From Salinilacustrithrix sp034522155 (GTDB lineage Bacteria > Actinomycetota > Acidimicrobiia > Acidimicrobiales > Salinilacustritrichaceae), in assembly GCA_034522155.1 (NCBI GenBank), contig JAXHLP010000010.1, positions 1 through 64,000 on the forward strand: a DNA stretch of 64,000 nucleotides, written 5' to 3'. Below are positions 26,083 through 33,510 of this stretch, one piece after another (position 1 is the stretch's first letter; each line of letters begins with the position of its first letter). Position numbers and translations under genes: made by a program. Below the pieces are notes generated by a model. That model did no database searches, was not told where the DNA came from, and saw only the letters and a list, made by a program, of their open reading frames with translations.

Positions 26083-26799
26083 TCAGGAATCGGCCGTGGC
26101 CACGTAGACGGTGTCGGACGCGGGCTCGCCGGTGTAGTGGTTGGGGTAGGTCACCTCGTGGGCGACACCACGGGAGAACACCTGGCGGAGCGTGGCCAGG
26201 AACGCATCGTCGACGTCGCGGTCGGACCAGAGCCCGAAGACCCCACCGGGATGCAGGCGGCTGGCCAGCTGGCGCAGGCCGTCGACGGAGTAGAAGCCGG
26301 CATGGTCGGGCGCGAGGTGATGGGTCGGCGTGTGGTCGATGTCGACGAGCACGGCGTCGAAACGGGCCACCGCACCGGGACCGATCGGCTGATCCCCGGC
26401 GATGAGCTCGAAGAAGTCGCCGTGCACGAGCGTGCAGCGGGGGTCGGCGGTGAGTTCGGCCGCGTTCGGGACGAGCTCGCCGTGATGCCAGTCGATGACC
26501 GCGTCGATCGCTTCGACCACGTCGAGGCGTCGCACCCGCTGGTCGTCGAGCGCAGCGCGGGCCGTGTAGCCGAGGCCCAAGCCGCCGACCACCACATCGA
26601 GTCCGTCGCCGTCGACCTCGGCGAGGGCGAGCGCGGCGAGCGCGGCTTCGCCGGCGGTGAACAGGCTCGACATGAGGAACTCGTCGTCGAGCTTCACCTC
26701 GAAGACGTCCACGTTCAGGGTCGGCTCCAGCCGGCGGCGCAGGCTGATCGTGCCCATCGGCGTGGGACGGGTGTCGATCTCCTGGAAGCTGCGGCTCAC
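26083..26799 (-). CDS. spermidine-synthase-like methyltransferase-fold protein
   Basis: 238 residues from a GTG at 26799. A Rossmann fold with VVVGGLGLGYTARAAL, VVEAIDAVIDWH and DAVLVDIDHTPTHHL fits the spermidine synthase/SpeE-like group, though polyamine-binding residues cannot be confirmed and true catalysis is uncertain. The start overlaps the stop of an 8-residue leader ORF that begins 6 bases after the -10 of operator O4, so it is a member of the MerR-type regulon. Confidence 0.8.
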   Translation of the reverse strand: MSRSFQEIDTRPTPMGTISLRRRLEPTLNVDVFEVKLDDEFLMSSLFTAGEAALAALALAEVDGDGLDVVVGGLGLGYTARAALDDQRVRRLDVVEAIDAVIDWHHGELVPNAAELTADPRCTLVHGDFFELIAGDQPIGPGAVARFDAVLVDIDHTPTHHLAPDHAGFYSVDGLRQLASRLHPGGVFGLWSDRDVDDAFLATLRQVFSRGVAHEVTYPNHYTGEPASDTVYVATADS

Positions 26800-26822
26800 G
26801 GTCGGGCCTCGGCCAGATGCAT
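26796..26822 (-). CDS. leader peptide MHLAEARP
   Basis: ATG at 26822, 6 bases after TAGGGT of operator O4, encodes eight residues and stops at TGA inside a GTGA overlap with the spermidine-synthase-like gene. Probably the translated start of a leaderless mRNA that couples ribosomes into the main gene, which has no clear ribosome-binding site. Confidence 0.5.
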   Translation of the reverse strand: MHLAEARP

Positions 26823-26831
26823 CGGAAAACC

Positions 26832-26851
26832 CTATCCTTACGTGAGGGTGG
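26832..26851 (-). promoter_or_regulatory. MerR-type operator O4
   Basis: CTATCCTTACGTGAGGGTGG. On the minus strand the edge reads TAGGGT at 26834-26829, then 6 bases to the leader ATG at 26822. Controls the spermidine-synthase-like gene. Confidence 0.7.
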
Positions 26852-26906
26852 GACCTCTCATGGACAGCCCGATACGGCAGGCATGGCCGGAGGCCGGGCG
26901 TCGTGG

Positions 26907-27578
26907 TCACCGCGCCGGCAGGTCGGCCACCGATCCCTGCCGTGCTCCGGCGCCGAGCACGAGCTCTCGCAACGGCCGGTCCAGGACGGCGATCCGCAGG
27001 TACTCGACGAGCTGTTCCCGGCCACCATCGACGGACATCCGGGTCGGCGCGTTCGAGGTGATGGTGACCTGGTCGGCCATGAGACGCGGCCCGGCATCGA
27101 ACCCCACCGACAGCCGGCCCGTCGCGGGCAGCTCGGCCATCACCCGTACCGGCGAATCGATCGTCGTGGTGGTCGTGTCGACCCGTTGGGTGAGTTCGAG
27201 GTGGAGGGTCCCGGGACCCACCTCGACCGAACCGGGGACGAAGCGTCTGGCCCCGTCGACCTGCACGTCGAGCACGGAGCGGTGGATCTCGCTCATCCCC
27301 GTCAGCGCATCCTCCGCCGCCTCGACCACGGCGCGGTCGAGCTCGCGTGAACACAACAGCGCCAGGTCGTGGGACAACGCCAGATTCACCGCCGTCGGCG
27401 ACCGGCCGCCGAGGCACCACACCAAGTCGTACCCGTTGTCGACCCGGCCGCCACCGACGAGGTCGTCCACGCCGACGAAGGGGTCTTCGGCCGCGATGGG
27501 CACGACGGTCGCCTCCACGCCGAGATCGGCAAGGAACCGCTCCACGTCCGCCGCGTCGTGATCAGCTGGCACGGTCAC
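26907..27578 (-). CDS. unknown protein in MerR-type regulon
   Basis: About 223 residues from a GTG at 27578 (27572 also possible). The N-terminal ~100 residues (VPADHDAADVERFLADLGVEATVVPI and YDLVWCLGGRSPTAVNLALSHDLALL) look like an alpha/beta fold with a conserved Trp-Cys. The C-terminal part is beta-rich (RRFVPGSVEVGPGTLHLELTQ, then VRVMAELPATGRLSVGF). I recognise no family. Operator O5 and a 20-codon upstream ORF that runs into its start lie just upstream, placing it in the MerR-type regulon. Confidence 0.65.
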   Translation of the reverse strand: MTVPADHDAADVERFLADLGVEATVVPIAAEDPFVGVDDLVGGGRVDNGYDLVWCLGGRSPTAVNLALSHDLALLCSRELDRAVVEAAEDALTGMSEIHRSVLDVQVDGARRFVPGSVEVGPGTLHLELTQRVDTTTTTIDSPVRVMAELPATGRLSVGFDAGPRLMADQVTITSNAPTRMSVDGGREQLVEYLRIAVLDRPLRELVLGAGARQGSVADLPAR

Positions 27579-27643
27579 CAACGCCGCCCGCGACGATCCG
27601 CTCCCCGGCCGGCCCGGCGCCCATCGCCGTCGTCTCGGTGCCA

Positions 27644-27693
27644 AGCCCACTCCTCGCGCTCCCAATCCAACTCTTACGTAAAGGTAGGGTAGC
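27644..27693 (+). repeat. 50-bp promoter repeat, copy 2
   Basis: About 45 of 50 positions match 6159-6208 and include operator O5. Lies between the unknown gene on the minus strand and the MerR gene on the plus strand. Confidence 0.75.
27668..27687 (+). promoter_or_regulatory. MerR-type operator O5
   Basis: CAACTCTTACGTAAAGGTAG, followed by TAGGGT (27685-27690) reading rightward. The plus-strand transcript would run through O6 to the MerR gene, passing a 20-codon ORF (MKVQARRCGIGKTCPHVRVE) at 27764. It could also act on the divergent unknown gene. Confidence 0.7.
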
Positions 27694-27801
27694 AGAGCGC
27701 CGACGGACCTCAGCGTCCCGCGCCCGGCCGCCGGGCACATCGAACCGTCTCGATGACGGCGCCATGAAGGTTCAGGCCCGCCGGTGCGGGATCGGCAAGA
27801 C

Positions 27802-27821
27802 CTGCCCTCACGTGAGAGTAG
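27802..27821 (+). promoter_or_regulatory. MerR-type operator O6, probable merR autoregulation site
   Basis: CTGCCCTCACGTGAGAGTAG followed by TAGAGT (27819-27824), 58 bp before the MerR start at 27882. A five-codon ORF MEARG (27868) overlaps that start by GTGA. Confidence 0.7.
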
Positions 27822-27881
27822 AGTGACAGCCCACGGGCGACACGCGGCCGGGAGCCTGGAGTCGGACATGGAGGCACGAGG

Positions 27882-28283
27882 GTGACCGACGAGATGCATC
27901 AGATCGGTGAGGTCGCCACCCAGGTCGGCCTGTCGTTGCGAACGATCCGGCACTACGAAGAGGTCGACCTCGCGCCGCCGTCGGGGCGGACCTCGGGTGG
28001 ATTCCGCCTCTACACCGACGACGACATCGAGCGCCTCCACCTGGTGAAGGACCTCAAGCCACTCGGGTTCACCCTCGAGGAGATGCGCCAGGTGCTCAAC
28101 CTGCGGGCTCGCCTCACCCAGGTCGATCCCCACAGCGACGAAGCCGAGGACATCCGCGACCTCCTTGCCGGCTTCGCCGTACTCGCCGACGAGCGCTGCG
28201 ACGAGCTTCGCGCGCAGCTGCGCACCGGCGAGGCGATGGCCGACCTCCTGCGCCGGGAGGCCCGGCCGCGGTCGACCACGTAA
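27882..28283 (+). CDS. MerR-family transcriptional regulator
   Basis: 133 residues from a GTG at 27882. Residues 6-55 are the MerR winged helix (QIGEVATQVGLSLRTIRHYEE, then GGFRLYTDDDIERLHLVK). Residues 56-80 continue with GFTLEEMRQVL, then a coiled-coil dimerisation helix (to ~125). The C-terminus is short, with no cysteine metal site and no B12 or ligand domain, so it is of the compact MerR type. Operators O5/O6 lie upstream and O7 starts 3 bp after its stop, so it almost certainly binds this palindrome family and regulates itself. Confidence 0.93.
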   Translation: MTDEMHQIGEVATQVGLSLRTIRHYEEVDLAPPSGRTSGGFRLYTDDDIERLHLVKDLKPLGFTLEEMRQVLNLRARLTQVDPHSDEAEDIRDLLAGFAVLADERCDELRAQLRTGEAMADLLRREARPRSTT

Positions 28284-28285
28284 TA

Positions 28286-28305
28286 CGACTCTTACGTGAG
28301 GGTAG
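28286..28305 (+). promoter_or_regulatory. MerR-type operator O7, fkbM promoter
   Basis: CGACTCTTACGTGAGGGTAG, then TAGGGT (28303-28308) and 7 bases to an ATG at 28316. The 20 bases 28289-28308 match 6186-6205 at 19 positions, and 28317-28333 equals 6213-6229 exactly. Confidence 0.75.
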
Positions 28306-28315
28306 GGTGGGTGGC

Positions 28316-28384
28316 ATGCCCATGGATTCGAGCATCCCTGCCCCGGCTGCCCGTCGCCGGACCTTCCCCGCCGGACCACGATGA
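28316..28384 (+). CDS. 22-residue leader ORF before fkbM
   Basis: ATG at 28316, 7 bases after the -10 of O7, opens MPMDSSIPAPAARRR... and stops at a TGA inside the ATGA overlap with the FkbM start. The first six residues are identical to those encoded after O3. Likely a translated leader on a leaderless mRNA. Confidence 0.5.
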   Translation: MPMDSSIPAPAARRRTFPAGPR

Positions 28385-29130
28385 TCGCCCCGCTGCTGCT
28401 CACACTGCTCTCGCGCTTCCCCGGCTTCGAACGGGAACTGCGACTTCTCCCGACCCTGCTGCGGCCCGGACGGGTCGCCGTCGACATCGGCGCCGCGCTC
28501 GGTGTCTACGCCGTCCCCATGGCTGTCCTCGTCGGCGCCACTGGCGCGGTGTTGGCCTACGAGCCCCGTCCTGAAGCCGCCCACCGGCTCCGGCGCCTCG
28601 CCGGCACGCTCGGCTTCGACCACCTCCAGGTGCACGCCACCGCCCTCGGCGCCCGACCCGGCCAACAGCAACTCGTCATCCCGAGGCGACGCCGAGCCGT
28701 CCCCGGCCGGTCGTTCCTCCACCCGGGCGCCGGCACGATGGCACTGGACGACCGGCTTCGGCCAGGTCGCGTCCTCGACGTCCCGGTCTCGACGCTGGAC
28801 GACACGCGACGCTCCAGCGACCGGCCCATCGACTTCATCAAGTGCGACGTCGAGGGCGCCGAGCACGACGTCTTCACCGGCGGCCACGACGTCCTCACCG
28901 ACGACCGGCCGACGGTGCTGTGCGAGATCGAGGACCGCCACACTCGCCGCTACGGCGGGACCGTGCAACGGGTCCTCGACCTCTTCGCCCGCTACGACTA
29001 CCGACCCGTCGACCTCGAGTCGCTCGGCTGCGCACCCCGGAACATGCTGCTCGTCCCGCGTGAACGATCGTGGCCCTCGATCGTCGCTGCGCCACCCCGG
29101 CACGCGGCGCTCGCTCCGACCGGGGGCTGA
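28381..29130 (+). CDS. FkbM-family methyltransferase
   Basis: 249 residues. SAM motif VAVDIGAALGVYAV (32-45), acidic post-II, and the family hallmark IDFIKCDVEGAEHDVF (150-165). FkbM enzymes O-methylate sugars, polyketides or other metabolites. Soluble, no signal peptide. The start overlaps the leader ORF and transcription comes from O7, immediately downstream of the MerR gene, so it is a MerR target. Substrate unknown. Confidence 0.9.
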   Translation: MIAPLLLTLLSRFPGFERELRLLPTLLRPGRVAVDIGAALGVYAVPMAVLVGATGAVLAYEPRPEAAHRLRRLAGTLGFDHLQVHATALGARPGQQQLVIPRRRRAVPGRSFLHPGAGTMALDDRLRPGRVLDVPVSTLDDTRRSSDRPIDFIKCDVEGAEHDVFTGGHDVLTDDRPTVLCEIEDRHTRRYGGTVQRVLDLFARYDYRPVDLESLGCAPRNMLLVPRERSWPSIVAAPPRHAALAPTGG

Positions 29131-29181
29131 TCGGAGAGCTCGGCCGGACTCGCAACAGCCTCGATCCTTGCGCGGGGAAAC

Positions 29182-30129
29182 TCAGGGGCGGACGCCGAAC
29201 TCGGCGTGGGCAGTGCCGTCGAGCCGCCACTCGTGCAGCGTGTGCCAGCTGCCCCCGGCGCGCTCCTCGACCGTCACCGTGGCGTCCGACACCGCGGAGT
29301 TGGTGCACGTCGCGGTCTCGCCGTCGGGGTCGACGTAGCACAGCGCGACCGACCGCTCGGGCGGTTGGCTGACCTCGATGGTCAGCCGCTGACGGCCGAT
29401 CCGGCCGCGGACCGACCAGTCGTGTTCCCCCAGCACGGAGGTCGAACGGAGCACGGGAAGTGGTCGTCGCGGCCAGTCCTGCCCGTCCGTTCGCAGCCGG
29501 AGGAAGGCGCTCGGCGGCAGGCGGTCGAGGCCCGGCGTCATCGACACCGCCGTGACGACCTCGAGGACGTCGTGGTCTCCGAGGTCGGCGTGGAGCCAGC
29601 CCCACTCCTTCGGGCTGCCATGGCCGTAGACGTGGGCGACGTTGCCGGGCGCGTCGTGGAGGTCGAGGTGGTGATCGCCGACGGTGACGTGGCCGCTGAA
29701 CGCACCGGTCGGCACCGGGACGCACTGCGCACCGGGAAGCAGCTCCCGGTTCCACGCGAGCTTGGGGAACGTCCACAGCGGCGGGGCGGTCGAGTGCCAA
29801 CCGATCTCCCACCCGATCTCGCCCGCGCGGCCCGACATGGCATCGGGCCCGATCTCGGCGACGTGGCCGGGAAACCAGACGGTCCGACCCGCGTCGGCCT
29901 CGCTCACGGGTTCGGGCCCGAACCGTTCGCACGCCGGCTCGGCATCGGACTCGAAGACCGCGATCCACCCGTGCCGGTAGGGGGCGCCGCCGCGGGACTC
30001 GGGGGCGACCAGCTCGTAGTGGACCCAGATGCCGGTGCCGGTCCGGGGCTCGGTGATCGAGGCGTACCAGATCTCCGTACGTCCCGGCGTGCCGTCCCAG
30101 CGCGGATGTGCGGCGTCGGCGTAGCTCAT
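29182..30129 (-). CDS. conserved hypothetical protein, tocopherol-cyclase/lipocalin-like
   Basis: 315 residues from the ATG at 30129. Beta-rich, with RTEIWYASITEPRTGTGIWVHYELVAP near the start and HGWIAVFESD; the middle has LWTFPKLAWNRELLPGAQC and HVYGHGSPKEWGW. This layout resembles two-domain lipocalin or tocopherol-cyclase-like proteins that handle hydrophobic small molecules, but the match is by impression only. No signal peptide; cytoplasmic. Confidence 0.7.
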   Translation of the reverse strand: MSYADAAHPRWDGTPGRTEIWYASITEPRTGTGIWVHYELVAPESRGGAPYRHGWIAVFESDAEPACERFGPEPVSEADAGRTVWFPGHVAEIGPDAMSGRAGEIGWEIGWHSTAPPLWTFPKLAWNRELLPGAQCVPVPTGAFSGHVTVGDHHLDLHDAPGNVAHVYGHGSPKEWGWLHADLGDHDVLEVVTAVSMTPGLDRLPPSAFLRLRTDGQDWPRRPLPVLRSTSVLGEHDWSVRGRIGRQRLTIEVSQPPERSVALCYVDPDGETATCTNSAVSDATVTVEERAGGSWHTLHEWRLDGTAHAEFGVRP

Positions 30130-30244
30130 CGCCCCAGGCTGCCACCCAGCGCACGACGATGCTCGACCCCGAGGTCATCCGGTCGAGGATGGCCGGCGGG
30201 AGCGAGGCTGCGTCCGGCTGACACCCGTCCGCGGGCACCCGCGG

Positions 30245-31453
30245 TCAGGCGTACTGGAACAGGTCGTCCCACCGCCGGTCGAGGACGACGAGCGCGTCGT
30301 CGAGATCCCGGACACGCAGCCGGCCGTCGTCGTCGAGGAGCAGGTCGAGGTCGTCGAGCTTGGCAATGGCGTCGTCGACCTCGAAGTCGATGTCGCCCCC
30401 GTCGGCGGCCAGCCACGCCTCGATCCGGGTGTCGAGCTCGTCGCTGGTGAGTCCGTCCGGCGAGGCGGCCAGGAGGAAGCGGTAGGCCAGCACCACCTCG
30501 ATGGACTCCTGCTGCTCGGCCGCGCTCAACAGCGTGTGGATCACGCCGGGCCCATCGCCGACGGTGCGGAAGTACAGGTTCTCCGACAGCGTCTTGAGGT
30601 ACTCGACCCGGCGGTTCTTCAGCTTGTTCCACTGGCGGATCAGGAACCCGCCGAGGGCGATCGCACCGCCGAGCAGCAGGACCAGCGCGGTCTGGTCGAG
30701 CTCGGGCGTGTCGTCGCGCACGCCGATCCAGGCCCCGACGAGGAGGGCGATCAGCCCCAGGGTGGGGGCGAGCTTGGTGAAGAGCACGACGATCCCCGAC
30801 ACGACCGCCGGCACGCCCACCATCAGCGTGTCGATCGGGCGCATCCGCACCTGCACCGACGGCAGCAGCATCTCGATGTCGGCGCGGGGCACGTTCTGGA
30901 ACTGCTTGAGCGACCGATGGCCGGGCTGGAGGTTGCGGTCGGCCGGGTCGATGCCCCGCTGCTCGAACCACTCGGCCGGCTTCACCAGCGAGTGGACGAC
31001 GACGCTCTCGTCGACGGTCATCGTGTGCTCGACCGTGCGCAGCCCCTTCCACTTCGGGATCTCGACGGTCTCGATGCGGCTGCCGCGCCGGTCGACGGTG
31101 AGGTCCTCGTAGTCCTCCAGGTCGATGTCGAAGCGAAGCGGGATGAGCGACTCCTGTTCGAGTGCCTCGTCGAGCTCGGCCATGGTCACCGTCGTGTAGT
31201 TGGCGTCCTCGAGGAGCGCGGCGAGCTCGTCGCGGATGAGGCGGTCGTCGTCGGGCGTGTGCTCGTCGTGCCAGGCCTCGGTCAGGGTCTGCTCGCGTGC
31301 GTGCATCTCGAAGTGGAACAGCGCGGTCACCAACCGGGAGAACGCCCGCACCCGCGTCGGCGGCGCATGGGGACCCGACCACGACTCGCCGTCGACGAGG
31401 CGATCGGTGATCTGCCCGACTCGTTGCGGGACGAATCGCTCGCGGTCTGCCAC
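30245..31453 (-). CDS. DUF3754 (TMEM143-like) membrane protein
   Basis: 402 residues from a GTG at 31453 (VADRERFVPQRVGQITD). Soluble N-terminal part, then KWKGLRTVEHTMTVDES and the family segment FQNVPRADIEMLLPSVQVRM. Two membrane helices (PAVVSGIVVLFTKLAPTLGLIA; ALVLLLGGAIALGGFLI) follow, then NRRVEYLKTLSENLYFRTVGDG, which is typical of DUF3754. The C-terminal ~110 residues are acidic. Function unknown. Confidence 0.88.
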   Translation of the reverse strand: MADRERFVPQRVGQITDRLVDGESWSGPHAPPTRVRAFSRLVTALFHFEMHAREQTLTEAWHDEHTPDDDRLIRDELAALLEDANYTTVTMAELDEALEQESLIPLRFDIDLEDYEDLTVDRRGSRIETVEIPKWKGLRTVEHTMTVDESVVVHSLVKPAEWFEQRGIDPADRNLQPGHRSLKQFQNVPRADIEMLLPSVQVRMRPIDTLMVGVPAVVSGIVVLFTKLAPTLGLIALLVGAWIGVRDDTPELDQTALVLLLGGAIALGGFLIRQWNKLKNRRVEYLKTLSENLYFRTVGDGPGVIHTLLSAAEQQESIEVVLAYRFLLAASPDGLTSDELDTRIEAWLAADGGDIDFEVDDAIAKLDDLDLLLDDDGRLRVRDLDDALVVLDRRWDDLFQYA

Positions 31454-31504
31454 CCGGCCGAGCGTAGGAGCCCACCGCAGCCGACCGCGCAAGCGAGGCC
31501 GCGG

Positions 31505-31639
31505 TCGACCGACTCGAACAGCCAGCTGCGCGCCATCGCCGAGGAGTACGGTTCCTCGGGCGGCGACGAGCTCGTGCTCGACGCCTTCGTCCGAGGATGG
31601 GTGAAGGTCATGGAGAACGACCGCGTCGAATCGGAGTGA
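31505..31639 (+). pseudogene. katG: catalase-peroxidase (KatG) C-terminal remnant
   Basis: The frame ending at 31639 encodes STDSNSQLRAIAEEYGSSGG, then DELVLDAFVRGWVKVMENDRV. This closely follows the last ~40 residues of KatG (SNSQLRA-AEVYA ... FV-DFVAAW-KVMN-DRFD). Nothing upstream resembles the rest of KatG; the opposite strand carries the DUF3754 gene. A short 3' scar of a lost catalase-peroxidase gene. Confidence 0.6.
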
Positions 31640-31644
31640 GCCAC

Positions 31645-31791
31645 GTGAGCGACACAGAATCGAACGACCAGCTGGTATCCGCCGGAACCGCTTGGCGCGT
31701 GGTGCCCGTGGGTGCCGGCGCGCTCGCCGGGGTCGCCGCGCGGCGCGCGGTGTTGGCGATCTGGCCGGGCGCGTCGGCGGGCACGGACTGA
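31645..31791 (+). CDS. small DUF4235-like protein, perhaps truncated
   Basis: A GTG at 31645 opens 48 residues ending at 31791. After a polar start it has AWRVVPVGAGALAGVAARRAVLAIW, the glycine/alanine membrane helix with the AARR motif that marks DUF4235 proteins. The family is usually ~80-95 residues with a second helix; this copy stops right after the first, so it is likely truncated. Confidence 0.45.
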   Translation: MSDTESNDQLVSAGTAWRVVPVGAGALAGVAARRAVLAIWPGASAGTD

Positions 31792-31813
31792 GCGCCGGCG
31801 CGGATCGGCTGGC

Positions 31814-33298
31814 TCAGACGGCCGGCACCCAGGTGCCGTGGAACCCGAACGGCACCCGCTGGGGGAGCTCGACCCGTGCCACCGGACCGGCGACGAGGTC
31901 GTCGGGGTCGAGCACGACCAGTGAGCTGGCGTCGGTACGGCGGTCGTAGACGAAGCCCAACAACCAGCCGCCGCCGTTGCCGCGCTCCGGGTCGGACACG
32001 AACGTGACCTCGCCCGCGTGCTCGGCCTCGTGGGGCCGCCACGCGGTCACCTCCCTGCCACCCGACACGCCCGTGATCCCCCGGAAGAGCATCCCCTCGT
32101 CCTCGGTGTCGGTGAAGTCGACGTACCAGGCCCGCCCGTGGGGGCGGCCGGTCTGTCGCGGGTCGATGCGGGGGAAGTCCATCCACCGGTCGGCGAGCTG
32201 CTCGTCCCGGAACGACAGCACCTCGCCGGAGGTGTCGATGCGCCAGCGGTGCAGGACCGAGCCGGGCGGATCGCCGGCTGGGTCGAAGGCGCTGGCCTGC
32301 ACGTTGACGTCGAGGACGATCTCGTCGCCGTCGCGGTACGCGTTGGTGCCGTGGAAAACCATCTGATTCGGGATCTCCACCCACCGGATGTCCGTGCCAG
32401 GTGCGCCGAAGGGGAGGACGCCGACACGGGAGCCGTAGTCGGGTGTCCACACGAAGGGGAAGCCCGTGCCCTCGAGCGCGGCGTCGAGGTCGAAGACCAC
32501 CGGGAACTCCCAGAACACCGCCTCGCGGTCGGTGATGGCGAAGTCGTGCATCATCGTCGGTCCCGCGACTTCGATCTGCTCGGACTGGACCAGCGTGCCG
32601 TCGACCCCGATCCGGTAATAGGTCAGGTACGGGGCGACGAAGCCGTAGCCGAAGGCATGGAGCTCCCCGGTCTCCGGATCGACCTTGGGATGCGCCGTGA
32701 AGTTCGCCCCGAGCGCACCCGCGGGTCCGCGCAGATCGGTAGCCCCCTCGGTGGACAGATCGGTGGGGTCCAGCGCGTAGGGCCAGCCGACCTCACCGCT
32801 GCTGAGCAGCCTGCCTTGGTGCTCGAAGACCGACACGTTGCTCTGGGAGTTCTGGGTCCCGGGCGCGCCTGCGTCGAGGTCGCCGAACTCGCGCCGGGTG
32901 CGATACAGCGGTGTGTCGACGTAGCGGTTCCGGTACCAGCGGGCGTTCCCGGCTTCGAGCCGGACGCCGTGAACCATGCCATCGCCGAGGAACCAGTGCG
33001 GGGACGAACCCGTGGCGGGATTGGAACCGTTGCGGACGTAGAGACCGTTGAGACCGGCCGGCAACGATCCCGTCACGGCGAGGTCGAAGGCTTCGACCTC
33101 CTCGCTGACCGGTGCGTAGTTGCCCTGCAGCCAGTAGGGCACGTCCGGGTCGAGCCGGTAGGGCGGCGTCGTCGTGGAGGCGCTGGTCGACGACCCGGAC
33201 CGGGCGACCGGATCGTCAGCGCCGCGGCACGCCGCACCGGCGAGCGCAGCGGTGGCGAGCCCGAGGAACCGCCGCCGATCGAGTCGTGCTCCACCCAT
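31814..33298 (-). CDS. carotenoid oxygenase (RPE65/CCD family), exported
   Basis: 494 residues from the ATG at 33298. The N-terminus has twin arginine (LDRRRFLGLA) and a lipobox-like ALAGAAC, so it is Tat-exported and perhaps lipid-anchored. The seven-bladed propeller is marked by GNYAPVSEEVEAFDL, GLYVRNGSNP, FTAHPKVDPETGELHAFGY, MMHDFAITDREAVFWEFP and the final FGFHGTWVP, supplying the four iron-binding His. It would cleave a carotenoid or stilbene double bond with O2. Export of this enzyme is uncommon. Confidence 0.9.
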   Translation of the reverse strand: MGGARLDRRRFLGLATAALAGAACRGADDPVARSGSSTSASTTTPPYRLDPDVPYWLQGNYAPVSEEVEAFDLAVTGSLPAGLNGLYVRNGSNPATGSSPHWFLGDGMVHGVRLEAGNARWYRNRYVDTPLYRTRREFGDLDAGAPGTQNSQSNVSVFEHQGRLLSSGEVGWPYALDPTDLSTEGATDLRGPAGALGANFTAHPKVDPETGELHAFGYGFVAPYLTYYRIGVDGTLVQSEQIEVAGPTMMHDFAITDREAVFWEFPVVFDLDAALEGTGFPFVWTPDYGSRVGVLPFGAPGTDIRWVEIPNQMVFHGTNAYRDGDEIVLDVNVQASAFDPAGDPPGSVLHRWRIDTSGEVLSFRDEQLADRWMDFPRIDPRQTGRPHGRAWYVDFTDTEDEGMLFRGITGVSGGREVTAWRPHEAEHAGEVTFVSDPERGNGGGWLLGFVYDRRTDASSLVVLDPDDLVAGPVARVELPQRVPFGFHGTWVPAV

Positions 33299-33510
33299 GG
33301 CACCGAGTCTGGCACCGCACGAGGATCCGCGCCGGTGACGATCGCGCCAGCCGCAACCGGGCGACGATGAGCAGCACCCTCGATCGGCTCGCCACGGCCG
33401 TCGAAGCCCGCTGCATCGTCGGTTCCGGACCACACCCACACGGCGTTGTTCACCTGTGCTCACGGGGACCTGCGACAATCGAGCTTCCGCGCAGGCCTAA
33501 GGTCGGCGTC

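Noticed and set aside
4856..28305. Repeated CTTACGTAAGG-type sequences as a CRISPR-like or transposon repeat
   Set aside because: Units are dispersed at promoters, have no regular spacers and no terminal repeats; an operator family with a MerR gene explains them.
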